64,000 bases of DNA. Origin: Schizophyllum amplum (lineage: Eukaryota > Basidiomycota > Agaricomycetes > Agaricales > Schizophyllaceae). The position numbers and the translations under genes are program-made. Position 1 is the first letter of the stretch. Every line of letters starts with the position of its first letter. Where the stretch lies: the NCBI GenBank assembly GCA_007026445.1, contig VDMD01000013.1:620001-684000 (forward strand), given 5' to 3'. This document shows positions 53,120 through 64,000 of the stretch, in pieces. A model generated the notes under the pieces. That model was not told the origin of the DNA. It did no database searches and saw nothing but the letters and a program-made list of their open reading frames with translations.

Positions 53120-56100
53120 ATGTTCGCGCGACGTGCACTCCTCAACTTGCTCCCAACCACCATGTCGGACGTGAAGCGTCCAGCAGTAGAACCGCGAGAG
53201 TCGCAGACCTCGCAGGCGTCGACCAGCTCGTCCGGCAACGAGCGCGAGGTCACCGACCCCGTCACGCACCTCCCCCTCAATATCCACGACCAGACGCGAG
53301 TGCAATTGGAACAAATTCCCCCTCCCCTCGACCAGTTCGCGCAGTATGACCAGAAGAATTTACAGCAGATGCTCGCGCAGTATGACCAGAAGAATTTACA
53401 GCAGATGCTCGCGCAGGCCTCCGCCGGGCGACACATGGCCATGGAGGAGCTCATACGCGACGAGATCGGGAAGGGATGGTGGGAGGACCCCTCAAAGCGC
53501 AAGAGCAAGCAGCGGATTCGCCTTGCGCTGGTCGCAGCAGCGGCCAGCGCGGCCGGCGGCGCAAGTAGCTTGCTCACCTACACAATTGTCCGCCGCCTGT
53601 CCGGCTCCAGCTGGCTGGGGATGCTGATCTCCATCATTGCCTCGTGTATTTCCCCCGTCGCTGCCATAGCCTGCGTGCTCGCGCTCGACCGCAAGCTGGA
53701 GGGCCAGCAACGCTCTCAGGATGGGGAACATGCGCCGGTGAGTACAACACGCTCCTGATCGAGGGGCACCTTTGCTTACAACACGCAGCACGCGCAAAGC
53801 CAGCCGCGCCACCAGGAGAACGACAAGCCCGAGACCGCAGACTGGCTCAACTCATTCCTCGGCACACTCTGGCCCATGGTCAACCCGGCGCTCTTCACCT
53901 CCCTCTGCGACATGATCGAGGATTCCATTCAGGCATCCGTTCCCAAGGCCATCAAAGGCGTGCGCATTGCGGATTTGCAGCAGGGCAGCGTGCCGTTGCG
54001 GATGCTCGGCATGCGCGCGCTCGATACGAAGGAGGAAGGCGACTACGTGAACCTCGAGATGGCCGTCGCGTACCGCGCGCGCGCCACAAGCGGATCGCTC
54101 AAGTCCAAAGCGCAGAACCTGCACATGCTCATGCAGTTCTGGCTGCCCATGGGCATCGTCATCCCCGTCTGGGTCGATGTCACGGGCATCCTCGCCACCG
54201 CGCGCGTGCGGCTGCTCGTCACGCCCGACCCGCCTTTCCTCGCGGAGATGGTGCTCACGCTACTCGGGCAACCGAAGGTCACGGTGGCGTGCACGCCCCT
54301 TGCCAAGAGCTTTTTCGACGTCATGGACGTGCCCGGATTGAGCAAGCTGCTGCAGGACGCGATAAACAGCGTAGCGGAAATGTACGTCGCGCCACGAAGC
54401 CTGACGCTAGATCTCAAGACGCTGCTGAGCGGCCGGGAGAAGATGGACACGGACGCGGTGGGCGTGTTCATCGTGACGGTGAAGCGCGCGCACGGGTTCA
54501 CGAACGGCGACAATGTCAAGTTCTGGGAGAAGAAGGGCGACCAGAAGGGCGACTTGTATGTTACTCTGGCGTGGTCCAAGTGGGGCAAGCCGTTGTGGTC
54601 TACCAGGTACGGCAGCCTTGTTTCGTTGAGTTTTTTTCTGTGCTGAAGAACAGTTAGAATCATCGAGGACGAGACCAATCCCGTCTGGGAGGAGACGACG
54701 ATGTTCCTTGTCGGCGAAACCGATATCAACGCGGAAGAGAAGATCAAACTGGCCCTTGTCGACTCCGACCGTTTCACTGCCGACGACTACCTCGGCATAG
54801 TTGAGGTCCCTATCAAAGATCTCATGGCGTCGGAGGACACACAGAACCGTATGAGCAGGCGTGACGATGTTTTCCACGACGCTCACGGTGACGAGCTCGG
54901 CGGTCGCCTGACATGGGAAGTCGGCTGGTTTGCGAAGACCACCTTCGAGCAGTCCATCGCGCACAGCGGGAAGGATGCCGCGGCCCTGCAGCGCGAGGTA
55001 AAGGAGAAGGCCGTGAACAACATTCGGCGCACCAGACAGCGCGACGGCCACCCCGATCCTGAGCACGCTGAGATGGACCACCAGGTTAAGCTGGCGCTGA
55101 AGGACGCCACGGAGGAGATCATTGCGGGAACGACACCATCTGAGGACTTTCCCAGTGGCATTCTGTCGTTCAACATCGAGCAGATCATTGGGCTGGAGAT
55201 TCCGGACACGCGCAAGGGTCATCCGGGAGAAGGCGCGGAGGAGGAAGAAAGCGACAACCTGCCGTCGGGCTACTGCACTGTCATGCTCAACCACGAGCGC
55301 ATCTACAAGACGCGCACGAAGCTCAAGAGCAACAAGCCCTATGTACGTGTATACCCTGGGCTTCCTCTTGCATGCTCTAATCTATGTGCAGTTCAACGCA
55401 GGTACCGAGCGCTTCATTCGCGACTGGCGGTCCGCCCAATTGCTCATCTGCGTGCGCGACTCCCGCAGCCACGAGAATGACCCTATTCTCGGCGTCGTCA
55501 CCCTTCCCCTGCGCAAGATTTTCCCATAGCCGGTCACAGGTTACGGATATCTACCCCATCGTCGGTGGTATTGGGTACGGGCGCATGCGCGTCCAGCTCG
55601 TCTTCCGCACCGTGCAGGCGCAGATCCCCAGGCCACTTGCTGGTTGGGATGTCGGCACGCTCGACATCGACTGGCATGTTCGCGCGGACGCACACTTCCC
55701 GGCAGACCTCACGACGGCGCGCATCATCCTGCGCACACCGTACGGGCATGCGAAATTGTCTCCGCGCCATGAGGGCGGTTGGGCGCACCGTGGCGAGCGC
55801 CCGGTGCGGCTCCCAGTGCGCAAGCGCTACGCGTCCTGCCTCCTTGTGCAGTTCCGCAAGCACGCGCTCGGACCGGACCGCACGACGGCGGTTTCGTCGA
55901 TATGGCTGAAGGACCTCGTAGACGACGAGGAGCAGGAGGTTGAGCTGCCTGTGTGGAAGCACAAGGGCGACGAGTTCCACAAGGCGCGGCAGAATGCGAA
56001 GGACGCGAGGAGGAACCCATCGGCGAGCGCCTTGGGAGCATCTTCCTGCGCGTGCGCTTCTGGCCGGGCTCAGCGGGTACCACCAGAAGCTATCCGGGAG

Positions 56101-56469
56101 CGACGCGGGGATGAAGGACCTGATGGAGGCTCTAGACTGCGCGGAGGGCGAGCGCGAGGAGGGCGAGGAGCTCGAGACTGAGGACGAGAGCGACTCGTCC
56201 TCGTCCTCGTCGTCTGGCTCCGATGTCGAGGACCAGGCGGAGGAGAAAGTGGAGGAGAAGGCGGATAAGGGCAAGGCGACGCTCAGGGATGTGCGGGGCC
56301 GGCAGGGCGAGCTGAACCGCCGGCATCGGGGTTAATGCAGTGGAGCGGGATGCGGAAGATGGCGTGGGTCGGGCAGAATATCGAGGACCACATCGACTCT
56401 GCGGGCAGCCATATCAAGGGGGCGTTCAAGCATAGCCCGATGGAGGGGAAGGTTGAGCATGAAGTGTGA
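53120..56469 (+). CDS. Mug190-like protein: membrane anchor, SMP-LTD lipid-transfer domain and C2 domains (four apparent frameshifts)
   Basis: Exons 53120-53737, 53788-54606, 54658-55342 and 55392 onward encode about 1,080 aa. An N-terminal hydrophobic hairpin (VAAAASAAGGASSLLTYTIVRR and LGMLISIIASCISPVAAIACVLAL) precedes the SMP-type domain (ADWLNSFLGTLWPMVNPALFTSLCDMIEDSIQASVPKAI...). C2 domains follow (VGVFIVTVKRAHGFTNGD; IIEDETNPVWEETTMFLVG; GILSFNIEQIIGLEIPD). This is the tricalbin-like Mug190 arrangement, for lipid transfer and tethering at ER contact sites. An exact 36-bp tandem duplication lies at 53342-53413. Four one-base corrections are needed: CCC 55523-55525, about 56006, about 56069 and GGGG 56328-56331. 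Without them the frame ends near 55529. Confidence 0.82.
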
Positions 56470-56824
56470 TGTGTGGCTGATTGTCGCTATCGTCGTTGGC
56501 ATCTGCTTACTTACCCGCGAGACGAATGGACGTGTCGGACCTGCTCACTACTACGGACATTATGTACTGCTGAATCTGGATTTTTGCATAGCTCACACCT
56601 TCAAGTTGTTATCTCGTGTACAATAGCATTCGGTACTCACATCACATTCGTGTCGTGAATCGTAACTGTTGAGTGCACAAAATCACGACGTGTGTGGTGA
56701 ATTTGGCAGGACAGGTCGGAATAGTCGGTACAAGGTATATTCAAAAGCATCTCTCGAGTGCCACGCACAACGTTGACATCTGCCTCAAAGCGCTCCTTGA
56801 GCGCCGTATCAAGGCGTGTCACCG
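56470..56824. other. Convergent intergenic region
   Basis: Between the ends of two convergent genes. No feature is recognised. Confidence 0.4.
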
Positions 56825-57434
56825 CTAGGATGTTATGTACATCTGATTCGTCCTGGGCTGATACGTGTCTGCCGGCTGAGTGGGATACGACGTGTTTGCG
56901 GGCTGGTACTGATACGATGTTCCCGCTGGCTGACTGTCATGCGACCCGCTCGCCGGCTGACTAGCGTAGGATGCGCCTGCCGGCTCGCTAGGGTACCATG
57001 CGTCAGCTGGCTGGTACGCATACACCGGCCCATACGCCGTGTCCTGCGCCTGTAGCTCTTGCGCCTCCGCTTTCTGCTTGTAGTCGCGCTGCCACTGGCG
57101 CGTGCGCCGCCAGCGTGTGTAGGCGAATATACATACGCAGATGGAGAGGAGGACAACTGCAGTAGCGTGAGTAGGGCTCGGGAGACAAGGCAGTGCAGGA
57201 ACACAGGATCAGGACAGTGAGTCCATGTACTCACCTACACCGACGACGACGCCTGCGATGATGGGGACTCTCTCGACGCATACCTTACTGATAAGGCTTC
57301 AGCACGCATAGATCCGTCGACCTCGAAGCCACTCACCCGTTGCAGACGTCAGCAGACGCCGGTAAGATGGCCACTGCGAGCCACAGCAAAAATAAAGAGG
57401 CCCGGACGTTCATTAAATTCGTGTACGTCGGCAT
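56825..57434 (-). CDS. Small signal-peptide, single-pass membrane protein with a repetitive Pro/Gln/Tyr tail
   Basis: Three exons (57434-57337, 57287-57235, 57156-56825) give 160 aa with frame kept at both joins. A signal peptide (LMNVRASLFLLWLAVAILPASA) leads to a very short outside part (DVCNGKVCVERVP with two Cys). One membrane helix follows (IIAGVVVGVVVLLSICVCIFAY), then a basic stop-transfer (TRWRRTRQWQRDYKQK) and a tail of imperfect QPA-x-SY-type repeats (YQPADAWYPSEPAGASYASQPASG...). The helix is split by an intron in the middle. The tail resembles PPxY/Tyr-rich adaptor-binding regions, but no function is known to me. Confidence 0.7.
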
Positions 57435-57743
57435 GGCGTGTGGGCAGATCGCAGTGTGGAGGCAGGTCGTGATGAAAAGGATTGCGGTGGGGATGTCAAA
57501 GCAGGCCCATACACTCACTGCTGTTGGACTTTTATGTGCTCTAGTCGACAAGCGCGTAGTGGGGATCGTTGGAGCGCGATCATAGCCACACCCTTGACAC
57601 AGTAGATCCCGATGATAATGCATTGACTTGGCTGTGCGACTTGCAATTTGGCCCTTGTATTGCTCCAAAGCGCTTAAGGCGTCGAAGAATGGGAGTCATC
57701 GCTGGGAATTCACAATCGATTCCTACCCCCAACCGACCAGGCG

Positions 57744-58845
57744 TCATATGATATCGTACTTATACTTCTTCCTCGCCTGCCGCTCTACGAAGCTCGGCCA
57801 CAGCCAGTACAGCAGGTGCCCAAGGCGCATGGTACCGGGAAGAAATACCGCGCCCTGCTGCCTGTCGACGGCACGGATGCAGCGGTCTGCGACATACTGG
57901 CGTTTGAGGCCCTTCTTGTTAGGGTTCGCTTCGCGTACGGGCCCGGCGTCGACCGCGGACGCGCGGAAGTCGCCCTCGACGGTGGATGGAAGGATGTGCG
58001 AGAATGAGATGTCCGGGTGTTCGATGGCGAGGGACTGATAGAGGAGAAGCGAAGCGCCTTTGGTGGATGCGTAGATGGAGCGGGTGGGCGCGGGAATGAC
58101 AGAGGCGAGCGAGGAGATAAGAAGTACGGACGGCGATTTTGACGTGCGAGATAGGAGGGGTATCTGTGGGAAAAAGGTGCACGTTAATGAGAGGCAACGA
58201 TGCAGTATATGTCAATAAACTAACGAAGGTGACGGCAGACATGAGCGGGCCGATGTAATTGCTGTGGATGGCGGCGGACGCCACCTCTGACGCCTTTTGT
58301 ATGTCATCCTTGCTAGCGGACGCGGGTGAAAATCCTGACTTCGTTTTCTCGACTCCTGCGACCTCCATGAGGGGTCGAAGGGCGGATACACCAGCAGCGA
58401 CTACGAGAGTATCCCAGCCCGCCCCAGTCTGGAGTTTCTCAGTGTCTTCAATTCTGACAAGAAATTTTGACTGACCTTGTTCGATCTGGTCTCGTATTTT
58501 GACCAGGTCCTCCGCGTTGGCAAAATCGGCGGCAATGCCGAGGACGGTGTTGTCCGTACCCACGGAGGAGGAGTTCTTACATGACAGCATCACTTCCTGC
58601 ACTTGGTCTTGTCGCCGTCCGACGACGAAGACGCGTGCGCCTCGTGCAGCGTATATCTCAGCAATGGCCCGTCCGATACCACTGGAGGCGCCTAAGATGA
58701 GGACACGTTCTTCATCGTACGTGACTTTTTGGGGCCTCGCCGGGCTTTGCAGAGTTTTGTGGAGGATGTACAGCGCCGGTATAGCAAGAAGCAGAGGGTT
58801 GGACCAAAAAGAAGACGCGCGAAATGCAAGCAGTGAATCCGACAT
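57744..58845 (-). CDS. Membrane-anchored short-chain dehydrogenase/reductase
   Basis: Two exons (58845-58225 and 58163-57744; intron 61 nt) give 346 aa. An N-terminal hydrophobic stretch (SNPLLLAIPALYIL) suggests an ER anchor. The cofactor motif is LILGASSGIGRAIAEIYAARGARVFVVGRR, whose Arg pair favours NADP. LVVAAGVSA stands in place of NNAG, and VLLISSLASVIPAPTRSIYASTKGA gives the catalytic Ser and YxxxK. The architecture is similar to 11-beta-HSD or 3-ketodihydrosphingosine reductase-type SDRs, but the substrate is not decided. The start lies only 120 bp from the divergent E2 gene, so a shared bidirectional promoter is likely. Confidence 0.85.
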
Positions 58846-58965
58846 GAAAAGCGGAGGCAAGAGCGTTCGGGGATTGCCGAGAGTTCAACGCACACGTGCC
58901 CGCGCTTTCCCCGCATCTCCGCACTCGCGAACACGGAGGTTTCTCAGAACCTGATTCCGTCCGTC
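58846..58965. promoter_or_regulatory. Short bidirectional promoter region
   Basis: 120 bp between the start codons of the divergent SDR (minus) and BCKDH-E2 (plus) genes. There is no room for two separate promoters. No clear TATA box is present. Confidence 0.5.
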
Positions 58966-60599
58966 ATGTTCGCGAGGCGTTTACGTCTGGCGTCCCGTCG
59001 TCCAGCGCTATCGGCTCACTTCCACACGTCGCGCGCGCTCTGGAAGTCATTGCAGAAGTTCAAGCTCGCTGACATTGGGGAGGGCATTACGGAGTGCGAG
59101 GTTATTAAATGGTACCGTTCCCCTTCCCAAGTTCCGGCCGGCCAGCTGAGCGCAGTGTCCCCAGTCCCACTAACGAGCTTGCTGCAGGAGCGTGAAGGCG
59201 CGGTCGGCTGTTACAACGTTCGATCCGCTGTGCGAAGTGCAGAGCGACAAGGCATCAGTCGAGATCACCAGCCCGTTTGACGGCGTGGTGAAGGAGCTGC
59301 TCGTGCAAGAAGGCGAGATCGCGAAGGTAGGGGAAGGCTTGTGTCTTATTGAGGTGGACGACGAGGTGCTCGAGGGGGCAGACCCGTCATTACTGGAACC
59401 CCAAGGCGCGTCGAAGGCACTGCCGAAGGAAGAGCGAGCCGGTTCTTCTCCATCTACCGGTCCTTCGCCGGCGAGGAAGAAACACCCCATGGACCCGACA
59501 TACGATTCAAGTGTGGATGGCAAGCCTGTGAACGTCAACGTGCTTGCGACTCCGTCTGTTCGATATTTTGCGCGACAGAACGGTGTTGACTTGACGGAGA
59601 TCGCACCAGGCAGCGGCCGTGATGGACGGGTGGAGAAGCACGACATAGAAGCGCACATATCTCGCGCAGCAGCCAGCTCTTCTTCTTCTAGGTCAACAAT
59701 TACCGACACGGCGCAAGATGTCGTCGTTGAGCTTGGTAGAACGCGGTACGGGATGTGGAAAGCTATGGTGAAGAGCCTGGAGGTGCCACATTTTGGGTAC
59801 GTCAATGTATCCGTTTTTCTGGTCGAAGCTCTGATCCTATACTCGCAGGTATTCAACCACCTTGGATCTGACTGCACTGCATAACTTGATGCCCGTCTTC
59901 AACAAACATATACCCTCCCAGTATCTTCCCCCAAGCCAACAGCCACTCCTCGTTGACCCCACATCTCTCGGTATCCTCCCAGCGTCCTCGGCGCCAGCTG
60001 TATCTCAGGAGCAGCAATACTCCAAACTCACCTACCTTCCTATCCTTCTGAAGACGCTTAGTAGATCCATGCTGGACTGGCCGATCTTCCGTGCATCCAT
60101 CACACCGGATGCTGCACCCGACGCGAAACCCACCTTGACGGTCCGTCCTCGGGCAGACATATCCATCGCGCTATCTACGCCCACTGGTTTGTACACGCCG
60201 ACACTACAAGGCGTCGACGGACAGTCCGTCTATTCCCTCGCGTCCTCTCTTCGTCGCCTTTCGCACCTCGGCCGCCAGGTGCCGTGCGGACTGACGCCGA
60301 TGGAGATGCCGCGGCGTGGAGGGACGCTTACCGTCTCGAATGTCGGCGCGATTGGGCAGGGCGACTTCGCTCATCCAGTACTGGTTCCGGGCGGTGGCGT
60401 CGCCATTGTTGCCATCGGGCGTGCCAAATGGGTTTGGGATGTCGAACGAGGCGACGGAAGCGGAGAGCGCCGGCTGAAAGTGGGTATAAGCTGGAGCGCA
60501 GACCATAGGGTTGTGGAAGGAGCAGAGCTCGCTGCGTTTGTTGAATGCTGGAGGGGGTATGTGGAAGCGCCAGAGAGACTCATCGTGGACAGCGTGTAA
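58966..60599 (+). CDS. Mitochondrial dihydrolipoamide branched-chain transacylase (E2 of branched-chain 2-oxoacid dehydrogenase)
   Basis: Three exons (58966-59111, 59188-59796, 59849-60599) give 501 aa. The N-terminus MFARRLRLASRRPALSAHFHTSRAL is a mitochondrial presequence. The lipoyl domain follows (FKLADIGEGITECEVIKW; lipoyl Lys in EVQSDKASVEI), then the peripheral subunit-binding domain (ATPSVRYFARQNGVDLTEIAPGSGRDGRVEKHDIEAHI), then the acyltransferase core ending ISWSADHRVVEGAELAAF. The enzyme carries acyl groups from valine, leucine and isoleucine catabolism to CoA in the matrix. The H-x-x-x-D-G active-site motif reads H-R-V-V-E-G here. All joins keep frame. Confidence 0.92.
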
Positions 60600-60859
60600 T
60601 TGTAACGTGGCAGAGATTGGTTCAATAATGTCGGTCCTTCCATCATTCAGTCTCGTTGTCGCCTTCACCTCGCAACTGGAGGCCTGACCTGGACTAGCCA
60701 GACGGCCGTCCACAAGTCCTGATTGCACAATGCACGCATACAGTAAGTTCCGCTTAAGACAGACATTGTTTACCCAAAATGGCAATGGCACGTGGATCGC
60801 ATTTTCACGCCACTGATGTCGAAACTCCCCGCTTCTTGTTCTCTCCTCATCTCCGCACC
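60600..60859. other. Short intergenic region
   Basis: Terminator of the E2 gene and promoter of the next plus-strand gene. No distinct element is seen. Confidence 0.4.
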
Positions 60860-61768
60860 ATGGCACCCCGCGCCACCGACTCCGACTCCAGCGACGACGA
60901 TGCTCCAGAGGCAGTGACCCTCACCCAATCGAAAAGCGTAGCGCGAGAGCGAACGAAAGCGATCGCGCAGCACCACGCCGATCAGAACGAGAAGAAACGC
61001 GAGAGGAATAGGCGCCGCGACCATCAGCTCAAGGAGCAGGCGCAGACTCGCAAGCCCAGTGCAGATGAGGAGGGCGACATTGACTCTGCGGATGATGCAG
61101 ACTCATCTGCCATAGCGCGTATGGAGAAAGCCATGCGCGAAGCGGAGGATGAGTCTGAAGATGAGGGGGGCTCAGAGAAGGATGCGGACATGTCGGAAGC
61201 GGAAGGGGACAGCAGCGAAGAAGACGAGGACGACGAGGATGAGGACATGGATGAAGACGAGGACTTCGGTGACGATGGGTCTGAGGAGGCAACTCCCTCA
61301 CCCAACCCCCACCATCTCCCCGACCACCTCTTCGCATCGGCCTTTGCCTCGTCTTCTCGCCCGTCGAAGGCAGAAGCGAAGAAAGACGCAGCAAGGGTAC
61401 AGGAAAAGAAGCAGAAGAAGCGCCGGCGACCGAAGTCTGGTGCTAAGGACATCGTCCTGGGGTACATACTCCACCACTGCTAGGTGTTCCATAGACTTAT
61501 CCTCCTTCAGTGCACGCACGTACCGCGTGAACACAACTGGTCCACAACGTCCATCTGCGGCGGCGACCATACCCTCTGCAAAGGTCAGGAAGTTTGTCGA
61601 TCGGAGTCTTGCACTCAAAGGCAGCGCCTCGCGCACCCGCGGATGGGAGAGGAGACCAGGTGCGTGTCATTCTCTCCGTCTACTCGTTGCCTGACCTATC
61701 TTTTGCTAGTGCATTTAGGCGCTTTGCGTGGTAATGGCGCCCCCGCCAACTTCGTACGGAATCAATAG
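60860..61768 (+). CDS. UTP16/BUD21-like U3 snoRNA-associated ribosome biogenesis protein
   Basis: Three exons (60860-61461, 61512-61659, 61710-61768) give 269 codons with frame kept. The N-terminal half is charged: Asp/Ser start, a basic coiled-coil (ARERTKAIAQHHADQNEKKRERNRRRDHQ) and a long Glu/Asp-rich stretch. It then has DHLFASAF, a Lys/Arg-rich block (EKKQKKRRRPKSGAKD) and the C-terminal pattern SAKVRKFVDRSLALKGSASRTRGWERRP...RGNGAPANFVRNQ, typical of the fungal UTP16-type family. Members act in the small-subunit processome in the nucleolus. The assignment rests on this C-terminal pattern; the acidic region alone would not be specific. Confidence 0.7.
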
Positions 61769-62330
61769 CCACGATGAGAGGCCGCTGTACATCTTCCTCT
61801 CCCTGTTGCATTTGAGAGTGTAATGAATATCACGATCATTCTTTCTCCTCCACGTCTATTGCAGCCGTATGCGCCCACTTTTACTACCCATCCTCAGGAT
61901 GTTTGTGGCGAACCCTTGTTCTGCTCTCGACACGTTTTTAGATCTTTAGGCGGTAATTTGCCTACCCAATGACATGGGTCGCTCGTACATACCTGCGCTC
62001 AGATGCCACTGTATGCATGGGCATCGGAGGGGCTTTTCGCTGGGCGGTGCGTACGTATCGACTCCTCGCGAGGTGCCCAATCACGTTTATCATATCAGGG
62101 GCAACCTACGTTCGTTTCTCATAATAATATAGGATCGAGGAAGCACACGCGATGTTGTCTTTGCTGGCGTGGGCACTTCGACCTGAACAGGAACTCAACC
62201 TGAACTGCAGTCTGCGGAGTTGACTGACTACATGCTTTCCCCGTATGGAAAGCTTTGTCTTTGTCCGTTTAGGGCAGACGAGTGATCTGAACATAAAAAT
62301 TGAAATTGCATTTTATCCGCTCCGGTCTTC
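61769..62330. other. Intergenic region
   Basis: About 0.56 kb with no conserved frame; 3' flank of the UTP16-like gene and promoter of the methyltransferase gene. Confidence 0.4.
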
Positions 62331-63256
62331 ATGCTCGCCGACTTTCCAGAACTCAGGGACATCCCCTCGCCCTCGAGCAGCGGTTCAAGCTCTCCCGCAC
62401 TAGACTCAAATACTCTAGCTCTCCTCGATGATTTCTTCTCCGCCAAAGCTGAAGAGGAACAACGCTTCAGCGATCTCGTCTGCGCCACCCACGATCTCGA
62501 CGTGGACGACGATGAACACGACAGGAAACCTTCCGCACCCGCCCGCATGATGTCCGTAGACGAATATCGGATCGCGTTCGGCGAGGACTGGCAGCTCAGC
62601 CAGTTTTGGTGCGTCTTGTTCTGCCTGTGGAGCGCGCTTCTGAGCCGCTGATTCCCCCCTGATCAGGTACAGTGCGCGGTTTGCGCGGCGCCTCGCGCGT
62701 GCCATCCACTCGCTCGTGGACCCAGAAACTATCATTGCATTTATGTGTTGCCCAACCGCCTATGTTGGCTTCCAGCACGAATATCTACACCCGGGCGCGC
62801 GACTGCTCGAGGTCGACCCCCGGTTCGACCTCCTTGCGCGCTCGCAGTTCGTGCGCTACGATTTGTACGCGCCCGAGAAGCTGCCTGAAGACCTTCGCGG
62901 CACGGTGGGATTCGCGGTCGTAGACCCTCCCTTTTTGAACGAGGTGCGGACCTGGGCGTGCGTGTGAGCCAAATAGGCGCTGGACATGAACAACACAGGA
63001 CACAAACGCGAAAGTGATTGAGGCGCTCAAGCTGCTGCTTGCGCCGAATGCCAAGCTGCTGATCCTCACCGGGACATCCACCGAGCCGATACTGGAGCGC
63101 CTGTATAATGCACCGCCATTGGGCCCGCTCGTGCGGACGGCGCTGGAGGTCAAGCACGAGGGAGGGCGTCTCTCGAACGACTTTGGTTGCTGGGGCAGCT
63201 GGCCGGAGTCCAAAGACCTGGGACGGGACGTTTCAGACGACGACGACGATCCCTGA
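62331..63256 (+). CDS. EFM5-like protein-lysine N-methyltransferase (eEF1A methyltransferase family)
   Basis: Three exons (62331-62608, 62667-62943, 62999-63256) give 270 aa. After a variable Ser-rich start the family pattern appears: LSQFWYSARFARRLARAI, IAFMCCPTAYVGFQ, LLEVDPRFDLLARSQFVRYDLYAPEKLPEDLRGTVGFAVVDPPFLNE (with the catalytic DPPF motif of N6-MTase-like enzymes), LLILTGTSTEPILERLY, and GGRLSNDFGCWGSW. Yeast and human relatives methylate a lysine of translation elongation factor 1A in the cytosol. The acidic tail DVSDDDDDP is unremarkable. All introns keep the frame and length is normal. Confidence 0.88.
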
Positions 63257-64000
63257 CGTCGCTACCGGCAGGGAGGCTGGATCCACGGCGACGATTACTA
63301 CATCGTTCAGTGCAGACCTTCGCGGTGTCTCGTCAGGCGCGCAGACTCAGATTGGCAAGTCTGCACATCGAGGAATTCGATGCTGCGCCGATCCAAGATA
63401 GCGCGTGCTCGGAAGCCTGGAGGACTCGCAGACGTAGGAGCTTCTCAGGGCGGTCTTGTGGCCCTCGTAGATGGATTTCTTCGCACTAGATTGTAGAGTC
63501 GCATGCACGAGCCTCTGGAGAGATGCATAGACCAGGCATAGACTTAGAGGACAACGTAATGTTTTAGTGACCACGATGCGTGCCCACTGAACTCGAACGT
63601 TGCTCAGGTTCAATAGAAAAGGCATGGGCTAGTACCGTACAAGCCCAAAGACCTATCGCGGCGCCCGCACATTCTTCGCGAGGATAGATAGTCGATAGAC
63701 AGGATACGCTCGTTGGCGCCCAGTGTCGCTGAGTTTCTAGCGAAGGCAGGCCAGCCTGTATGTTCGCGCATGATCCTCTCTGTTCAGATTGTCAGAAGTT
63801 AGAACGTGGAGGTTACTTACCACACTACTTAACCCCTTTCGGGACACAATGCGCACGGGGTTTCACGTGATGGGGTGGCTGACGGTTGACACTGGGAGTG
63901 ACTATAGACGGGTAGTGAATGAAGGCTGGAGGGTGAGAAGGATTGTGGGTGAGAAATTGAGCAATACCGCTCTGTGGGCGCTCGTTGTGAACACTCGGGT
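63257..64000. other. Downstream intergenic sequence to the window end
   Basis: No gene, RNA or repeat is supportable in this last 0.74 kb; only short frames are present. Confidence 0.4.

Noticed and set aside
58393..58473. Possible intron in the second SDR (GTCAGT...CTCCAG, 47 nt)
   Set aside because: Removing 47 nt would break the frame, whereas reading through keeps the conserved GWDTLVVAAGVSA in phase.

Overview
The window is nuclear DNA of a filamentous fungus, most likely a wood- or litter-associated basidiomycete. Genes are dense and carry many short GT-AG introns of about 45-80 nt. Families such as a GH128-type glucanase, a peptidyl-Lys M35 protease, a UNC93-like transporter and a Mug190-like SMP/C2 protein are typical of Agaricomycetes. 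The genome is GC-rich and there are no operons.

Layout. 1-17434 holds host genes: a partial Ser/Pro-rich protein, a hotdog thioesterase, a small coiled-coil protein, a frameshifted UNC93-like gene, a long gene-poor stretch (6.0-9.1 kb), a Ser/Pro-rich protein, a short-chain dehydrogenase, a J-domain membrane protein and a Ser-rich protein. A MITE-like element with terminal inverted repeats and a 6-bp target duplication lies at 17994-18626. From 18813 a MYND zinc-finger gene starts, but it is split by a Ty3/gypsy chromovirus (19596-41518; 244-bp LTRs, target duplication ACTAC) and resumes at 41524-42341. That gypsy element is itself split inside gag by a 16,002-bp composite of a second gypsy family (20514-36515, target duplication CCCGA). 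42.6-63.3 kb returns to host genes: a TFIIIC subunit-6-like protein, a GH128-type glucanase, an M35 metalloendopeptidase, a gag-only copia-type element, a Mn-type CDF transporter, an initiator tRNA-Met, a Mug190-like SMP/C2 protein, a small tailed membrane protein, a second SDR divergent from the mitochondrial BCKDH E2 subunit, a UTP16-like protein and an EFM5-like methyltransferase.

The most unusual structure is the inner composite. It contains two copies of a coding element (PR-RT-RH-IN-chromodomain) in inverted orientation, forming a near-perfect palindrome with 6.65-kb arms around a 15-bp spacer. Next to it is a smaller palindrome built from a 1.2-kb TRIM-like non-coding element. The coding and non-coding elements share the same ~480-bp leader but carry different LTRs (LTR1 of 210 bp, LTR2 of 171 bp). 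The two outermost units are the reciprocal recombinants LTR1-leader-noncoding-LTR2 and LTR2-leader-coding-LTR1. This is what a crossover in the shared leader between an autonomous element and its non-autonomous partner would leave.

A second window-wide pattern concerns gene quality. At least five otherwise well-conserved host genes carry one to four apparent single-base indels, many in short homopolymers, and so does one retroelement copy. Uncorrected assembly errors should be excluded before any of them is called a pseudogene.
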